This document shows, piece after piece, positions 25,330-36,500 of a stretch of 64,000 bases of DNA; position 1 is the first letter of the stretch; each line of letters begins with the position of its first letter. Below the pieces are notes generated by a model. The model saw only the letters and a program-made list of their open reading frames with translations. It did not search any database and was not told the DNA's origin. The stretch is from Chitinophaga sp. MM2321 (GTDB lineage: Bacteria > Bacteroidota > Bacteroidia > Chitinophagales > Chitinophagaceae). Where the stretch lies: NCBI RefSeq assembly GCF_964033635.1, contig NZ_OZ035533.1:930001-994000 (forward strand), in the 5' to 3' direction. The position numbers and the translations under genes were made by a program.

Positions 25330-27732
25330 ATGAACAGATTTTATTTAGGAAATTCGGAAGATGAAATGGAGTTCATGCCTATTATCCCTTTGAATGAAGA
25401 TGGGGAAGGTCAGGAGGATGAAAAGATTCCCGATGAGCTGGCATTATTACCATTACGAAATACAGTATTATTCCCTGGCGTTGTTATACCCATAACGGTA
25501 GGCCGGGACAAATCCATAAAGGCGGTAAATGATGCGTACAAAACTGACAAAATGATCGGGGTTGTAGCGCAGAAAGACAGTACGATTGAAGATCCCAACG
25601 TAGCGGATCTGAGTGAAGTGGGCACGGTGGCACGTATTGTAAAGCTGATAAAAATGCCGGATGGCGGCACTACTATCATCATCCAGGGCCGCAAACGCTT
25701 TAAAATAGAGGAGATCGTTACAGAAGATCCGTATTTCAAAGCGAAGATTACCGTTTTACACGATGAGATAGCGGAAGATGACTCTGAATTTGAAGCATAC
25801 ATTTCCTCTATAAAGGACCTGGCTGCCCAGATCATTGAGTTGTCGCCCAACCTGCCATCGGAGGCCAGCATCATCCTGAAAAATATTGAAAATGCTTCTT
25901 TCCTGGTGCATTTCGTTTCTTCCAACCTTAATTCTGACCTGAAAGAAAAACAGCAATTGCTGGAAATCAACAACCTGCGCACACGTGCGGAGCTGTTGAT
26001 GCAACTGCTGCAAACAGAATTGCAGTTGGCAGAGCTGAAACATAAGATCACGAATAAAACCAAGGCGGACCTCGACAAGCAACAGCGGGATTATTTCCTG
26101 CAACAGCAGATGAAGTCCATCAAGGAAGAACTGGGCGGTGATGCCAATGACCGGGAGATCAAGGAAATGAAGCGCAAGGCGGAAGAAAAGAAGTGGCCGG
26201 CCACGGCTGCAGAAGCTTTTGCCAAAGGTATTGAGAAACTGGAGCGTATGCATCCCAGCACGCCTGATTACAGCGTGGTGTACAACCACCTGGACCTCTT
26301 GCTGGACCTGCCCTGGAACGACTACACGACCGATAGCTACGACCTGAAAAAGGCCAAGAAGATACTGGATCATGACCATTACGGCATGGATAAGATCAAG
26401 GAAAGAATCCTGGAATACCTGGCGGTGCTGAAACTGAAAGGCGACATGAAGTCACCTATCCTGTGTTTTGTAGGCCCTCCGGGTATCGGTAAAACGTCCC
26501 TGGGACGCTCTATAGCCAACGCAGTGGGTCGTAAGTATGTACGACTAAGCCTGGGTGGATTGCATGACGAGAGTGAGATCAGGGGCCACCGTAAAACCTA
26601 TATCGGCGCCATGCCGGGCAGGGTGGTACAATCTATCCGCAAGATCAAATCCTCTAACCCGGTGATGATCCTGGATGAAATTGATAAAATAGGTAATGAC
26701 CTGCGTGGAGATCCGAGTTCCGCTTTACTGGAAGTACTGGACCCTGAACAGAACAGCGCCTTTTATGATAACTATCTGGAGCTGGAATATGACCTGAGCA
26801 AAGTGTTATTCATTGCTACCGCAAACAATATCAATGCTATTCACCCTGCACTGCGCGACAGGCTGGAGATCATTGACCTGAGCGGTTATTCTATCGAAGA
26901 AAAGACAGAGATCGCGAAGCGTCACCTGCTGCCGAAACAGAAGGAAGCGCATGGTTTGAAAAATACTAAATTTCGTATAGGCAATCCCGTTATAGAGCAT
27001 ATCATTGCTGATTATACGAGGGAAAGCGGTGTGCGTGAGCTGGACAGACAGTTTGCTTCCATCATGCGTAACCTGGCCAAACAGGTGGCAATGGATCGTC
27101 CACTGCCGGAAACTATCACGGATGCTACGATTGAAAAGATCCTGGGCAAGCCGCGTTATTCCAACGAGATCTATAAAGTGGGTAACCCGCCGGGCGTGGC
27201 TGTTGGCCTTGCCTGGACTTATGTGGGCGGTGATATCCTGTTTATTGAAAGTAGTCTGAGCGAAGGTAAAGGCGATCTGAAACTGACGGGCAACCTCGGT
27301 AATGTGATGAAGGAATCTGCCGTTACGGCACTCAGCTATCTGCATGCACACGCTACAGAACTGAAGCTGGACCCTAAGTTGTTTACAACAAAAAGTGTGC
27401 ATGTACACGTACCGGAAGGCGCCGTACCGAAAGATGGTCCGAGTGCAGGTATTACCATGCTCACGGCCCTGGCATCCATATTCACCGGTCGTAAAGTAAA
27501 GTCCTATCTGGCGATGACAGGAGAGATCACCTTACGCGGACAGGTATTGCCGGTAGGTGGTATCAAGGAAAAAATACTGGCAGCCAAAAGGGCAGGCATC
27601 CGGGAAGTGATCCTTTGTTGGCAAAATGAAAAGGATATTAAGGAAATTAATCCCGCCTATATCAAAGGGATGAAGTTTCATTATGTGAAGCAAATGAACC
27701 AGGTACTGGAAATTGCGTTATTGAAGCGATAA
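25330..27732 (+). CDS. lon: ATP-dependent protease Lon
   Basis: AAA+ serine protease that degrades misfolded and regulatory proteins in the cytoplasm. 800 residues, the usual LonA length. An N-terminal LON substrate domain (about residues 36-235, starting [17 protein letters not shown]) comes first, then the AAA+ module with Walker [10 protein letters not shown] (about 384) and Walker [12 protein letters not shown]. The C-terminal protease domain has catalytic S705 in PKDGPSAG and K748 in GGIKEK. Monocistronic: a terminator lies upstream and a family-1 palindrome starts at its stop. Confidence 0.97.
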   Translation: MNRFYLGNSEDEMEFMPIIPLNEDGEGQEDEKIPDELALLPLRNTVLFPGVVIPITVGRDKSIKAVNDAYKTDKMIGVVAQKDSTIEDPNVADLSEVGTVARIVKLIKMPDGGTTIIIQGRKRFKIEEIVTEDPYFKAKITVLHDEIAEDDSEFEAYISSIKDLAAQIIELSPNLPSEASIILKNIENASFLVHFVSSNLNSDLKEKQQLLEINNLRTRAELLMQLLQTELQLAELKHKITNKTKADLDKQQRDYFLQQQMKSIKEELGGDANDREIKEMKRKAEEKKWPATAAEAFAKGIEKLERMHPSTPDYSVVYNHLDLLLDLPWNDYTTDSYDLKKAKKILDHDHYGMDKIKERILEYLAVLKLKGDMKSPILCFVGPPGIGKTSLGRSIANAVGRKYVRLSLGGLHDESEIRGHRKTYIGAMPGRVVQSIRKIKSSNPVMILDEIDKIGNDLRGDPSSALLEVLDPEQNSAFYDNYLELEYDLSKVLFIATANNINAIHPALRDRLEIIDLSGYSIEEKTEIAKRHLLPKQKEAHGLKNTKFRIGNPVIEHIIADYTRESGVRELDRQFASIMRNLAKQVAMDRPLPETITDATIEKILGKPRYSNEIYKVGNPPGVAVGLAWTYVGGDILFIESSLSEGKGDLKLTGNLGNVMKESAVTALSYLHAHATELKLDPKLFTTKSVHVHVPEGAVPKDGPSAGITMLTALASIFTGRKVKSYLAMTGEITLRGQVLPVGGIKEKILAAKRAGIREVILCWQNEKDIKEINPAYIKGMKFHYVKQMNQVLEIALLKR

Positions 27733-27733
27733 T

Positions 27734-27855
27734 AAATATTTAGGGATTTTTTGATTTACGAATTTAGGGATTTGAAATGCAGCGGAGATCTAATTGATAA
27801 TCTCTGCTGCATTTCAAATCCCTAAATTCGTAAATCAAAAAATCTCTAAATATTT
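27734..27855. repeat. Family-1 palindrome, copy d (lon-pdxJ)
   Basis: Arms 27734-27789 and 27800-27855 (56 bp) with two mismatches and a 10-nt loop CTAATTGATA. It sits between the convergent lon and pdxJ genes and fills the whole gap, beginning inside the lon stop region. Its loop is copy c's loop reversed and complemented. It would end transcription from both sides if it acts as a terminator. Confidence 0.97.
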
Positions 27856-28587
27856 TTAATCCTGTAGTTGCCTTTTATACAACTGAATCGTGTTTTCCAG
27901 GCCGAAATAAATGGCGTCTGCCACGAGTGCGTGGCCAATGGAAACTTCTTTCAGTTGGGGGATATGTAATTTGAAGAAGCGCAGGTTTTCGAGATTGAGA
28001 TCATGGCCTGCGTTTAGTTCCAGTCCCAAAGCGGTGGCTTCGCGGGCAGTATCTTTATAATCGTTGAATACCTGAAGATTTTGCAACTGGGTACGTGCTT
28101 TCGTATATTCTTCTGCGTAAGGACCGGTATAGAGTTCAATACGGTCTGCACCTGCACTTTTAGCGCCTGCTACTTTATCAACTTCTGCATTGAGGAAGAT
28201 GGAAACCCGTATGCCGGCTTTCTTTAGTGTGGAGATAACGTCTTTTAACTGTGACTGGTATTTGATGGTATCCCAGCCTGTATTGGAGGTGATAGCATCA
28301 GGAGGATCGGGAACGAGCGTACATTGATGCGGCCCTACTTCCAATACGAGATCCATAAATTCCTGGGAAGGATAACCTTCTATATTAAATTCTGTAGTAA
28401 CAAGGGGTTTCAGATCTCTTACGTCCTGGTAGCGGATATGCCGTTCATCCGGACGGGGGTGAACTGTTATGCCATCCGCGCCGAAACGCTCACAATCCTG
28501 TGCTATTTTCAGAATGTCCGGGAGATTGCCGCCACGTGCGTTTCGCAGGGTAGCAAACTTGTTGATGTTTACACTCAGCTTCGTCAT
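27856..28587 (-). CDS. pdxJ: Pyridoxine 5'-phosphate synthase
   Basis: Last step of the DXP-dependent vitamin B6 route: condenses 1-deoxyxylulose 5-phosphate with 3-amino-1-hydroxyacetone phosphate. 243 residues, TIM barrel. Typical motifs: LSVNINKFATLRNARGG (residue 4), GADGITVHPRPDERHI (about 35), CTLVPDPPDAITSN (about 89), RIELYTGPYAE (about 150) and GLELNAGHDLN (about 188). The precursor DXP links it to the MEP pathway, whose dxr gene lies at 53.9 kb. Flanked on both sides by family-1 palindromes. Confidence 0.96.
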   Translation of the reverse strand: MTKLSVNINKFATLRNARGGNLPDILKIAQDCERFGADGITVHPRPDERHIRYQDVRDLKPLVTTEFNIEGYPSQEFMDLVLEVGPHQCTLVPDPPDAITSNTGWDTIKYQSQLKDVISTLKKAGIRVSIFLNAEVDKVAGAKSAGADRIELYTGPYAEEYTKARTQLQNLQVFNDYKDTAREATALGLELNAGHDLNLENLRFFKLHIPQLKEVSIGHALVADAIYFGLENTIQLYKRQLQD

Positions 28588-28605
28588 GCTGCAAAAATAC
28601 TGTAA

Positions 28606-28725
28606 AATATTTAGGGATTTATTGATTTACGAATTTAGGAATTTGAAATGCAGCGAAGATATATGCGAATATATCCGCTGCATTTCAAATTCCTAAATTC
28701 GTAAATCAATAAATCCCTAAATATT
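28606..28725. repeat. Family-1 palindrome, copy e (pdxJ-ahcY)
   Basis: Perfect outer arms 28606-28655 and 28676-28725 (50 bp), then an imperfect inner GATATAT/ATATATC pairing. Relative to copies c and d it has TTTATTGATTTACG instead of TTTTTTGATTTACG, and TAGGAATTT instead of TAGGGATTT; both changes are mirrored exactly in the other arm. It lies between the ahcY stop and the pdxJ start, both minus strand. Confidence 0.97.
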
Positions 28726-28727
28726 AT

Positions 28728-30059
28728 CTAGTATCTGTAGTAATCAGGCTTGAACGGTCCTTCTACCGGAATACCGAGGTAAGTAGACTGAGCAGGAGAC
28801 AGTACATCCAGTTCCACACCTACTTTTTTCAGGTGTAAACGGGCTACTTTTTCATCCAGGTGCTTAGGCAGCACGTATACTTCATTCTTGTAGTTACCGG
28901 CATTCAGCCAGAGTTCCAGCTGCGCCAGTACCTGGTTGGTGAAAGAGTTACTCATCACGAAAGATGGGTGACCGGTAGCGCAACCCAGGTTTACCAGGCG
29001 GCCTTCAGCCAGCAGGATGATGTCTTTACCGTCGATGGTATATTTATCTACCTGTGGTTTGATTTCTACTTTGGTTTTACCGTAGTTATTGTTCAACCAG
29101 GCAACATCGATTTCGATATCAAAGTGACCGATGTTACAAACGATCGCTTTGTCTTTCATGGCTTTGAAATGTTCGCCGGTAATGATATCGCGGCAACCGG
29201 TAGTGGTTACGATGATATCAGCTTCTTTAACCGCATCTACCATTTTCTTTACTTCATAACCTTCCATTGCAGCCTGTAAAGCGCAGATGGGGTCAATTTC
29301 AGTAACGATTACACGGGCGCCGGCACCTCTCAGTGATTCTGCAGAACCTTTACCTACATCACCAAAACCAGCAATAACAGCTACTTTACCAGCGATCATT
29401 ACATCAGTAGCACGGCGGATCGCATCTACGCAGGATTCGCGGCAACCATATTTGTTATCAAATTTGGATTTGGTAACAGAATCGTTGATGTTGATAGCAG
29501 GCATTGGCAAGGTGCCGTTCTTCATACGCTCGTATAAGCGGTGAACACCGGTAGTGGTTTCTTCACTTAATCCTTTGATGTGCTGGATCAGCTCAGGGTA
29601 TTTGTCCAGTACCATGTTGGTGAGGTCACCACCATCGTCCAGGATCATGTTCAGCGGACGGTCAGCACCGCCGAAGAACAGGGTTTGCTCTATACACCAG
29701 TCAAAGTCTGGTTCATTCAGACCTTTCCAGGCAAATACAGGAACGCCTGCAGCAGCGATAGCAGCAGCAGCGTGATCCTGTGTAGAGAAGATATTGCAGG
29801 AGCTCCAGCGTACCTCAGCACCGAGGTGTACCAGGGTTTCTATTAATACAGCAGTTTGTATGGTCATATGCAGACAGCCCGCTATGCGCGCTCCCTGAAG
29901 AGGTTTAGTGTCGCCATATTCTGTCCGCAGTGACATCAGTCCGGGCATTTCAGCTTCGGCCAATTCTATCTCCTTACGGCCCCAGGCCGCGAGGGACATA
30001 TCTTTTACCTTATAGGCAAGGCTAAAGTCAATGTTTGATTTCGCAATTGTAGACATCAA
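28728..30059 (-). CDS. ahcY: Adenosylhomocysteinase
   Basis: NAD-dependent cleavage of S-adenosylhomocysteine to adenosine and homocysteine, recycling the methyl cycle. 443 residues, near the bacterial norm. Signatures: [20 protein letters not shown] (about residue 83), the NAD loop [17 protein letters not shown] (about 218), and [12 protein letters not shown] (about 308). The C-terminus ends with PFKPDYYRY as in other family members. Two ATG codons open the frame; the second (30056) is equally possible. Confidence 0.97.
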   Translation of the reverse strand: MMSTIAKSNIDFSLAYKVKDMSLAAWGRKEIELAEAEMPGLMSLRTEYGDTKPLQGARIAGCLHMTIQTAVLIETLVHLGAEVRWSSCNIFSTQDHAAAAIAAAGVPVFAWKGLNEPDFDWCIEQTLFFGGADRPLNMILDDGGDLTNMVLDKYPELIQHIKGLSEETTTGVHRLYERMKNGTLPMPAININDSVTKSKFDNKYGCRESCVDAIRRATDVMIAGKVAVIAGFGDVGKGSAESLRGAGARVIVTEIDPICALQAAMEGYEVKKMVDAVKEADIIVTTTGCRDIITGEHFKAMKDKAIVCNIGHFDIEIDVAWLNNNYGKTKVEIKPQVDKYTIDGKDIILLAEGRLVNLGCATGHPSFVMSNSFTNQVLAQLELWLNAGNYKNEVYVLPKHLDEKVARLHLKKVGVELDVLSPAQSTYLGIPVEGPFKPDYYRY

Positions 30060-30072
30060 TATAATTTTTGTG

Positions 30073-30080
30073 CAAATCTA
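30073..30080 (-). promoter_or_regulatory. -7 promoter element for ahcY
   Basis: TAGATTTG followed by C on the minus strand fits TAnnTTTG, 13 bp before the ahcY start, giving a very short predicted leader. Confidence 0.5.
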
Positions 30081-30190
30081 GGGTTATTTTAACTTTTTAC
30101 ATAATAGCAGGCCCGAATCCTGCTGAGCAGACCCCTAATTTTTTGTTAATCATCTTCCCGGGGCCATTAATTTTCTCACATATAAATAAA

Positions 30191-30222
30191 TTTGATTTAA
30201 TATAAATATTATTATAGATTTG
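30191..30222 (+). promoter_or_regulatory. Candidate promoter of the adhesin cassette
   Basis: TTTG (30191-30194), a 20-bp spacer, then TAGATTTG (30215-30222): a full Bacteroidota-type -33/-7 pair in a very AT-rich segment. Transcription would start near 30229, giving a leader of about 290 nt before the adhesin start. The rest of the gene-free stretch 30060-30519 shows only a short GCAC/GTGC stem near 30307-30320 and no coding frame. Confidence 0.5.
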
Positions 30223-30519
30223 CTAATTAAAATATATAATTTTATATTTAATTGTTTACTGGTACTTCCCAGGTAAAAGCATATATTTTAATATTTAAAT
30301 CGTAGAGAGCACCCGGCGTGCAGCTTAAAGCACTTACCACGACTCCTACTAATTGCCGGCAGCAGGTTTTTCAGATTTTATCAGCAAAGATGAATGTATT
30401 ATCAGAATGAGGTTGCCGGGAGAGCCAATTGTAGTAAGGCATATAGGGATTTACAAAGGACTGTTTTTCACATTTTTGACTAAAAATCTATATGTATAAA
30501 TAGAAATTTACACGCTTAT

Positions 30520-33500
30520 ATGTTAGTCCTGTCCTATCCTAAGAAATTAACGATGCAAAGCATGCGTCGTGTCATATCCGTGTATCTGAAATGCATGGCC
30601 CTCCTGATGGCCTTCATACTGGCTGGTATTGACCTCCAGGCGCAGACCCGCACCATCAACCCTACCGGCGGCACTACCGCGGCTAATGGACTACGGATTG
30701 AGTTTGACGCAGCAACCGGCGCCTACCAGATATTCCGCCTCGGCAAAACAGAAACATATAACAACTTAGTGACCGGAGAAAAAGGGGTTAAAGAAACCGT
30801 GATATTCAAGTACGTTGCTGACGCCAGTGTAGATGAATGGGATCTTAACAGCAATATTTGTGAAGTATCTGAAGTGCTTGGGAAAGGATCAGCAGCCAGC
30901 CCTTACCGGGTCAATATTCTCAGTAAATTAAAGGACAAATACAATAAGGACATTAATATCATCAGGACTTACAGTTACGTTTACCCCAATAATTATTTTA
31001 CAATAGATTACGCATTCACCGGTGAAACGCCAGGATATAACGTACTGCTGTATTTATCGGAACACGCGGTAATGCAGCAGGATGTGAATTTTGTTTATGA
31101 CTGGAGTAACGATTACTATGCTGGCCCTGCCAGTGCAGCTTCCTATGGACAATTGCTGCCAACCAGCACAGAGCCAAATCTTGTAGGCATCTACCGGACG
31201 AACGGCTTGATGGGCCTCCCCGGGCCATTTAGTCACGCATTTGCAGCTACAGATAAATTCAGTTCCTATTCTATCAGGGAACCTGAGCTATCGCCCGCAA
31301 AGAATCTTTTACAAACAAATTCCTGTCCTCTGGGGGGCGGGAACGGAGGTTTTCCTGATCCGGCTATTGACAGGGGAATAGCGGTGCAAGTCACCATAAA
31401 TAATAAACCCAGTGGCAAGGCTATCGGTACACGCGTACTGGTAGGATATGGGAGCGATGCCACCTTTACTGATTACGATGCCGCCAGGACTGCCATGAAT
31501 TTAAACCCGGTAAGTACAAACAGTACAGCCGTTAACGTAGAATTTGTTGCAGATACTACTGCTGATAATGAGGGGAATGCCGGTAATACCCATGCTCCGA
31601 CCAGTCTGAAATTAAAAGTATCGGGCGGTATCCTCACTGTTCCTACGTATGTAAATGTGAAGCTGGCAGCGCCACTAACCGGCGAAACAAATGTAGCAGT
31701 AGAAGGTACAGACTTTACCTATGATAAAGGGTTTATGATCCCTGCCGGGAACTATACCACGGCAAAGGAAATCACACTGGATAATATCACCATCATCGGG
31801 AATGATGTGCTGCAATACAACAGGCACATGACTTTCCAGCTGGAGAATACCTGCAATGACCTGGTAAAACTGGGTACAAAAACGAGCGGCACCTATATCA
31901 TTACGGATGATGAAGACCGTACACTACGACTGATTTACCCGGCCACCACCCTGAATGAAGGCGATCAGATTACTGCTAAAGTGAGTCTGCCCGGTACCAC
32001 TACCACCGTTTCTGAAGATACATGGGTAAACCTTTCCATCGTTGCTGGCAATACTGCATTGCCCGGCGGCGTGGATTTTACCATTCCTGTCAAGGTATTG
32101 ATCCCTGCATCCGGACATGATGCAGATATTATAATTCAGGCAGCTACGGATAAGGTCCTGGAGAGTTCTGAAAAATTCAAAATGCAGGTAAATGCGGATG
32201 TGATGGGGCAAGCCCAAACCATTCAGACGGCATTACTGCAGGAAATCACGATCACGGATGATACGCGGAATCATGCAGCAAACACGGTGCTGGCGCTTAC
32301 TACTACACCAGCTGATGCATCGCTGAAGTTCAGGGAAGGATTTGACGGTTTACTGAATGTTAACCTGCCAACAGGTGTGACCACTGATCTGCCGATCACT
32401 GTAACACTGGCCAGGTCCGGTACTGCGGTTAGCGGCACCGATTACGATGCATTGCCCGCTACGCTTACCTTTACAGGCAATGGCACCAATACTGCATTGA
32501 CGCTGATTGATGATAATCGTATAGAAGGAGATGAAACGATTATCCTTACGCCAACTGTGAGTGATGGTACAGCTACTGTTTTTACAACAGTAACACCTGC
32601 TACCACTATTACTATTGAAGATGCGCAATTACCGCTTACGGCACCTATCCTTTTACAACTTTCAAAAAATGAAATAGACGAAGGCGGTGTTGACATTGCA
32701 AAATTGAAGGCAGTGTTGCCGGCAGGTCTGCAAACGGATATAGACTTACAGATTGACCTGACGCCCGATGTTACTTCCACAGCAGGTATTGGCAGTTATA
32801 CCGGGTTACCGGCATCCCTTACGATTGTAAGTGGACAAACAGCTTCCGCAGAAGCAAGTATATCTGCCACCAACCTGGTGCTGGATGATGACCGTTTCCT
32901 GATCATTAACGGTAGTTCTACAAATCCCGATATCCTCGTAGGAACCGGGGTGAGATTAGATATTCATGATCAAACAGCTGCAAGTCTTAAAGTTGTTACC
33001 CTGACACCGGTGAAAGCTGTACTGGATGAAGGGGAGGATACTAAATTTAAATTATCATTACCAGTGGGTGTCAGTTCCGCAAAGAATATTGCTGTCACCC
33101 TCGTGAGAACAGCGGTCGGTTCAGAAGCCGGCACCAGTGATTATAGTTTGCTGCAAACAGTGGTGACCTTACCGGCCAATACCGTGGGTGAGTTTACACC
33201 AACAGCAGATGCTATCCACATCGAAAGTGATATGGTCATTGAAAAAGATGAGCAACTGATTATGGGAGGAACCGCAACGGGATATACCATAACGGGTGCC
33301 ACGCTTACGCTTAATGACCTGACGAGACAGAATACAAGTAACACTGCATTAACCATCAGTGCACCTGTATTGAATCCGGATGAAGGTACCAGTAGTACAA
33401 TCACTGTTAGTTTACCCGATGGCATAACAACTGAAATTCCTATTACGGTAACATTGCCGCAAACAACAGGTACGGCCATACGTAGTACGGATTATCAGCT

Positions 33501-36500
33501 GCCGGCTTCGGTAACAATAGCAGCTACAGCATCCACTGCTACAGCATTGTTGGAAATTACAGATGACCTGCTGGTAGAAGGAGAGGAAGCCTTCACGCTC
33601 ACGCCGGCAGTTCAGCCAGACGGTCTTTCTACAGCATATACCATTACCCCGGCAACACTTGATTTTACGATCAATGATCTGCAATTCCCGATTCCGGCAG
33701 CAACGCCCATTATCCTTAGCAGCTCCGTTAGTAGTATCCAGGAGGGCAACCTTACCGGCGCTACGCTTACCGCTACTTTACCTAACGGTTGGAAAGCAGG
33801 GATCCCTATTGTAGTGAATTTGTCGAGAAACGCCGGCTCCACAGCTGCTGTAACACGGCATACCGCCCTACCGGTGAGTATCACGATTCCTGTCAACAGT
33901 AAAGTGGGTACCAACTCAACTGCTATAACTGCGTACAATAATCTTATCCTGGATGATAATGGCACCATCATTATAGATGGCAATACAGGAGATGCTGACT
34001 ATCCTGCCAGCAGTACCACCATCAACATTACAGACAATACCACCAATAATTCCGGCGCCAGGGTCATGACCCTTACACCAGATGCAACCCTCATACAGGA
34101 AGGTCAGAAGCTGAAGGTAACTGTTACGGTACCTTATGCTTCCGCTATACCGGTAACGGTTCAATTGAATGTGGACAATACTTCTGAAGCAAGTGTAGCA
34201 ACAGGAGATTATGCTGTGTTAAACAGCAGCCTGATACTTCCGGCACTGGCAACAACTGCCACTTTTGATGTTATACAGACAGCAACAGATGATGTACTGG
34301 AAAAAAATGAGACACTGATCCTGACGGCTACCGCTACCGGCTATACGGTAAATAGCCCCTTGAACCTGAAGATTGAGGATTTGACAAGGACGGATGTGAA
34401 TAACCTGAAAGTAAGTCTTTCATTATCTAAACCGCTGCCATTGACAGAAGGGGACGACGATGTGCTGACGATTAGTCTGCCTGCCGGTGTAACCACAGAA
34501 GTGCCGGTAATTGTACAGTTGCCACAAACAGCAGGTACTGCTGAAACAGGATTGGATTATACCCTGGCAACGACTGCTACTATTGCCAGTGGCAACAGTA
34601 TTACAACTGCATTAACGATTAACACCGATAATTTTACAGAAGGACCGGAAGACTTTACCATCACCGCTACCGGTAATGATGGTATCAGTAGTTATATCAG
34701 TACTGCATTTAAAATAGATGTGAGTGATGATCCAACCCAGTATCCATTACCGGGCCCGATTGTGATCACGAGTACACTGGCTGCGATTGATGAAAACGGC
34801 GCGGGTACTATCCTGGGCGTGCAGTTACCAAATAATTTGCAGGCTGGTCATAATATTACAGTACACATCAGCAAGGATGCTGCACTTTCTACAGCGATTG
34901 ATATAGATCACAATACTTTACCATCTCCCTTTGATATCACAATTAATAAAGGAGCTAAAACAGGTACCACCGCCTTTACATTCAAAGCACTGGCAGACCT
35001 GGTATTGGAAGATGACGAAGAAGTGTTCTTCACCGGAACTGCTGACGATGCTTCCATGTTAGTAACCAGTAAAAAAATCACGATCCAGGATAAAACACAT
35101 GATGATCCAACTACAGGATTTATCCACGTTACTGCGGTAACAGCCGGTACACATGTAGCAGAAGGGGATGTATACAATGCCAAGGTATCACTGGCGCCGG
35201 GTGTAACTTCCAGCAAAGCGATTACGATCAGCTTGTCACTCAGTACCCAATCAAAAGCTGTACTCACGGATATTACCGGCCTGCCCACAGAAGTAACGAT
35301 ACCCGCCGGTTCGTTGGATATACCTTTCTCATTCACCGCAAAAACAGATTTGATCCTTGAAAATGCAGAGCTGTTACGCATTGTAGCGATGCCAAAAAAC
35401 TATGCCGGCATGAAAGGCGATAGCCTGGATGTAACAATAGATGATGCTACCCGCCTGGATGTGAATAATCTGAAAGTAAGTCTTTCATTATCGAAACCAT
35501 TGCCGCTGACAGAAGGCGACGACGATGTGCTGACGATTAGTCTGCCTGCTGGTATAACCACCGAAGTACCGGTTATTGTACAGCTGCCACAAACAGTGGG
35601 TACAGCTGAAGCAACACTGGATTATACCCTGGCAACAACTGCTACTATTTCCAGTGGCAACAGTATTACAACTGCATTAAGTATTAATACCGATAATTTT
35701 ACAGAAGGACCGGAAGACTTTACCATTGCGGCTACCGGTAGTGATGGGATCAGTAGTTATACCAGTACCGCATTTAAAATAGATGTGAGTGATGATCCAA
35801 CCCAGTATCCTTTACCGGGCCCGATTGTGATCACAAGTACATTGGACGCGATTGACGAAAACGGCACGGGTACTATCCTGGGCGTGCAGTTGCCAAATAA
35901 TTTGCAGGCTGGTCATAATATTACCGTGCATATCAGCAAGGATGCTGCACTTTCAACAGCGATTGGTATAGATCATAATACTTTACCATCTCCCTTTGAT
36001 ATCACAATTAATAAAGGAGCTAAAACAGGTACCACCGCCTTTACATTCAAAGCATTGACAGACCTGGTATTAGAAGACGACGAAGAAGTATTCTTCACCG
36101 GAACTGCTGACGATGCTTCGATGTTAGTAACCGGTAAAACAATTACGATCCAGGATAAAACGCATGATGATCCAACTACAGGATTTATCCACGTTACCGC
36201 GGTAACAGCCGGTACACATGTAGCAGAAGGGGATGTATACAATGCCAAGGTATCACTGGCGCCGGGTGTAACATCCAGCAAAGCGATTACGATCACCTTG
36301 TCACTCAGCACCCAATCAAAGGCTGCGCTCACGGATATTACCGGCTTGCCAACGGAAGTAACGATACCCGCCGGTTCGTTGGATATACCTTTCTCATTCA
36401 CTGCAAAAACAGATCTGATCCTCGAAAATGCAGAGCTGTTGCGTATTGTAGCGATGCCAAAAAATTATGCTGGCATGAAAGGCGATAGCCTGGATGTAAC

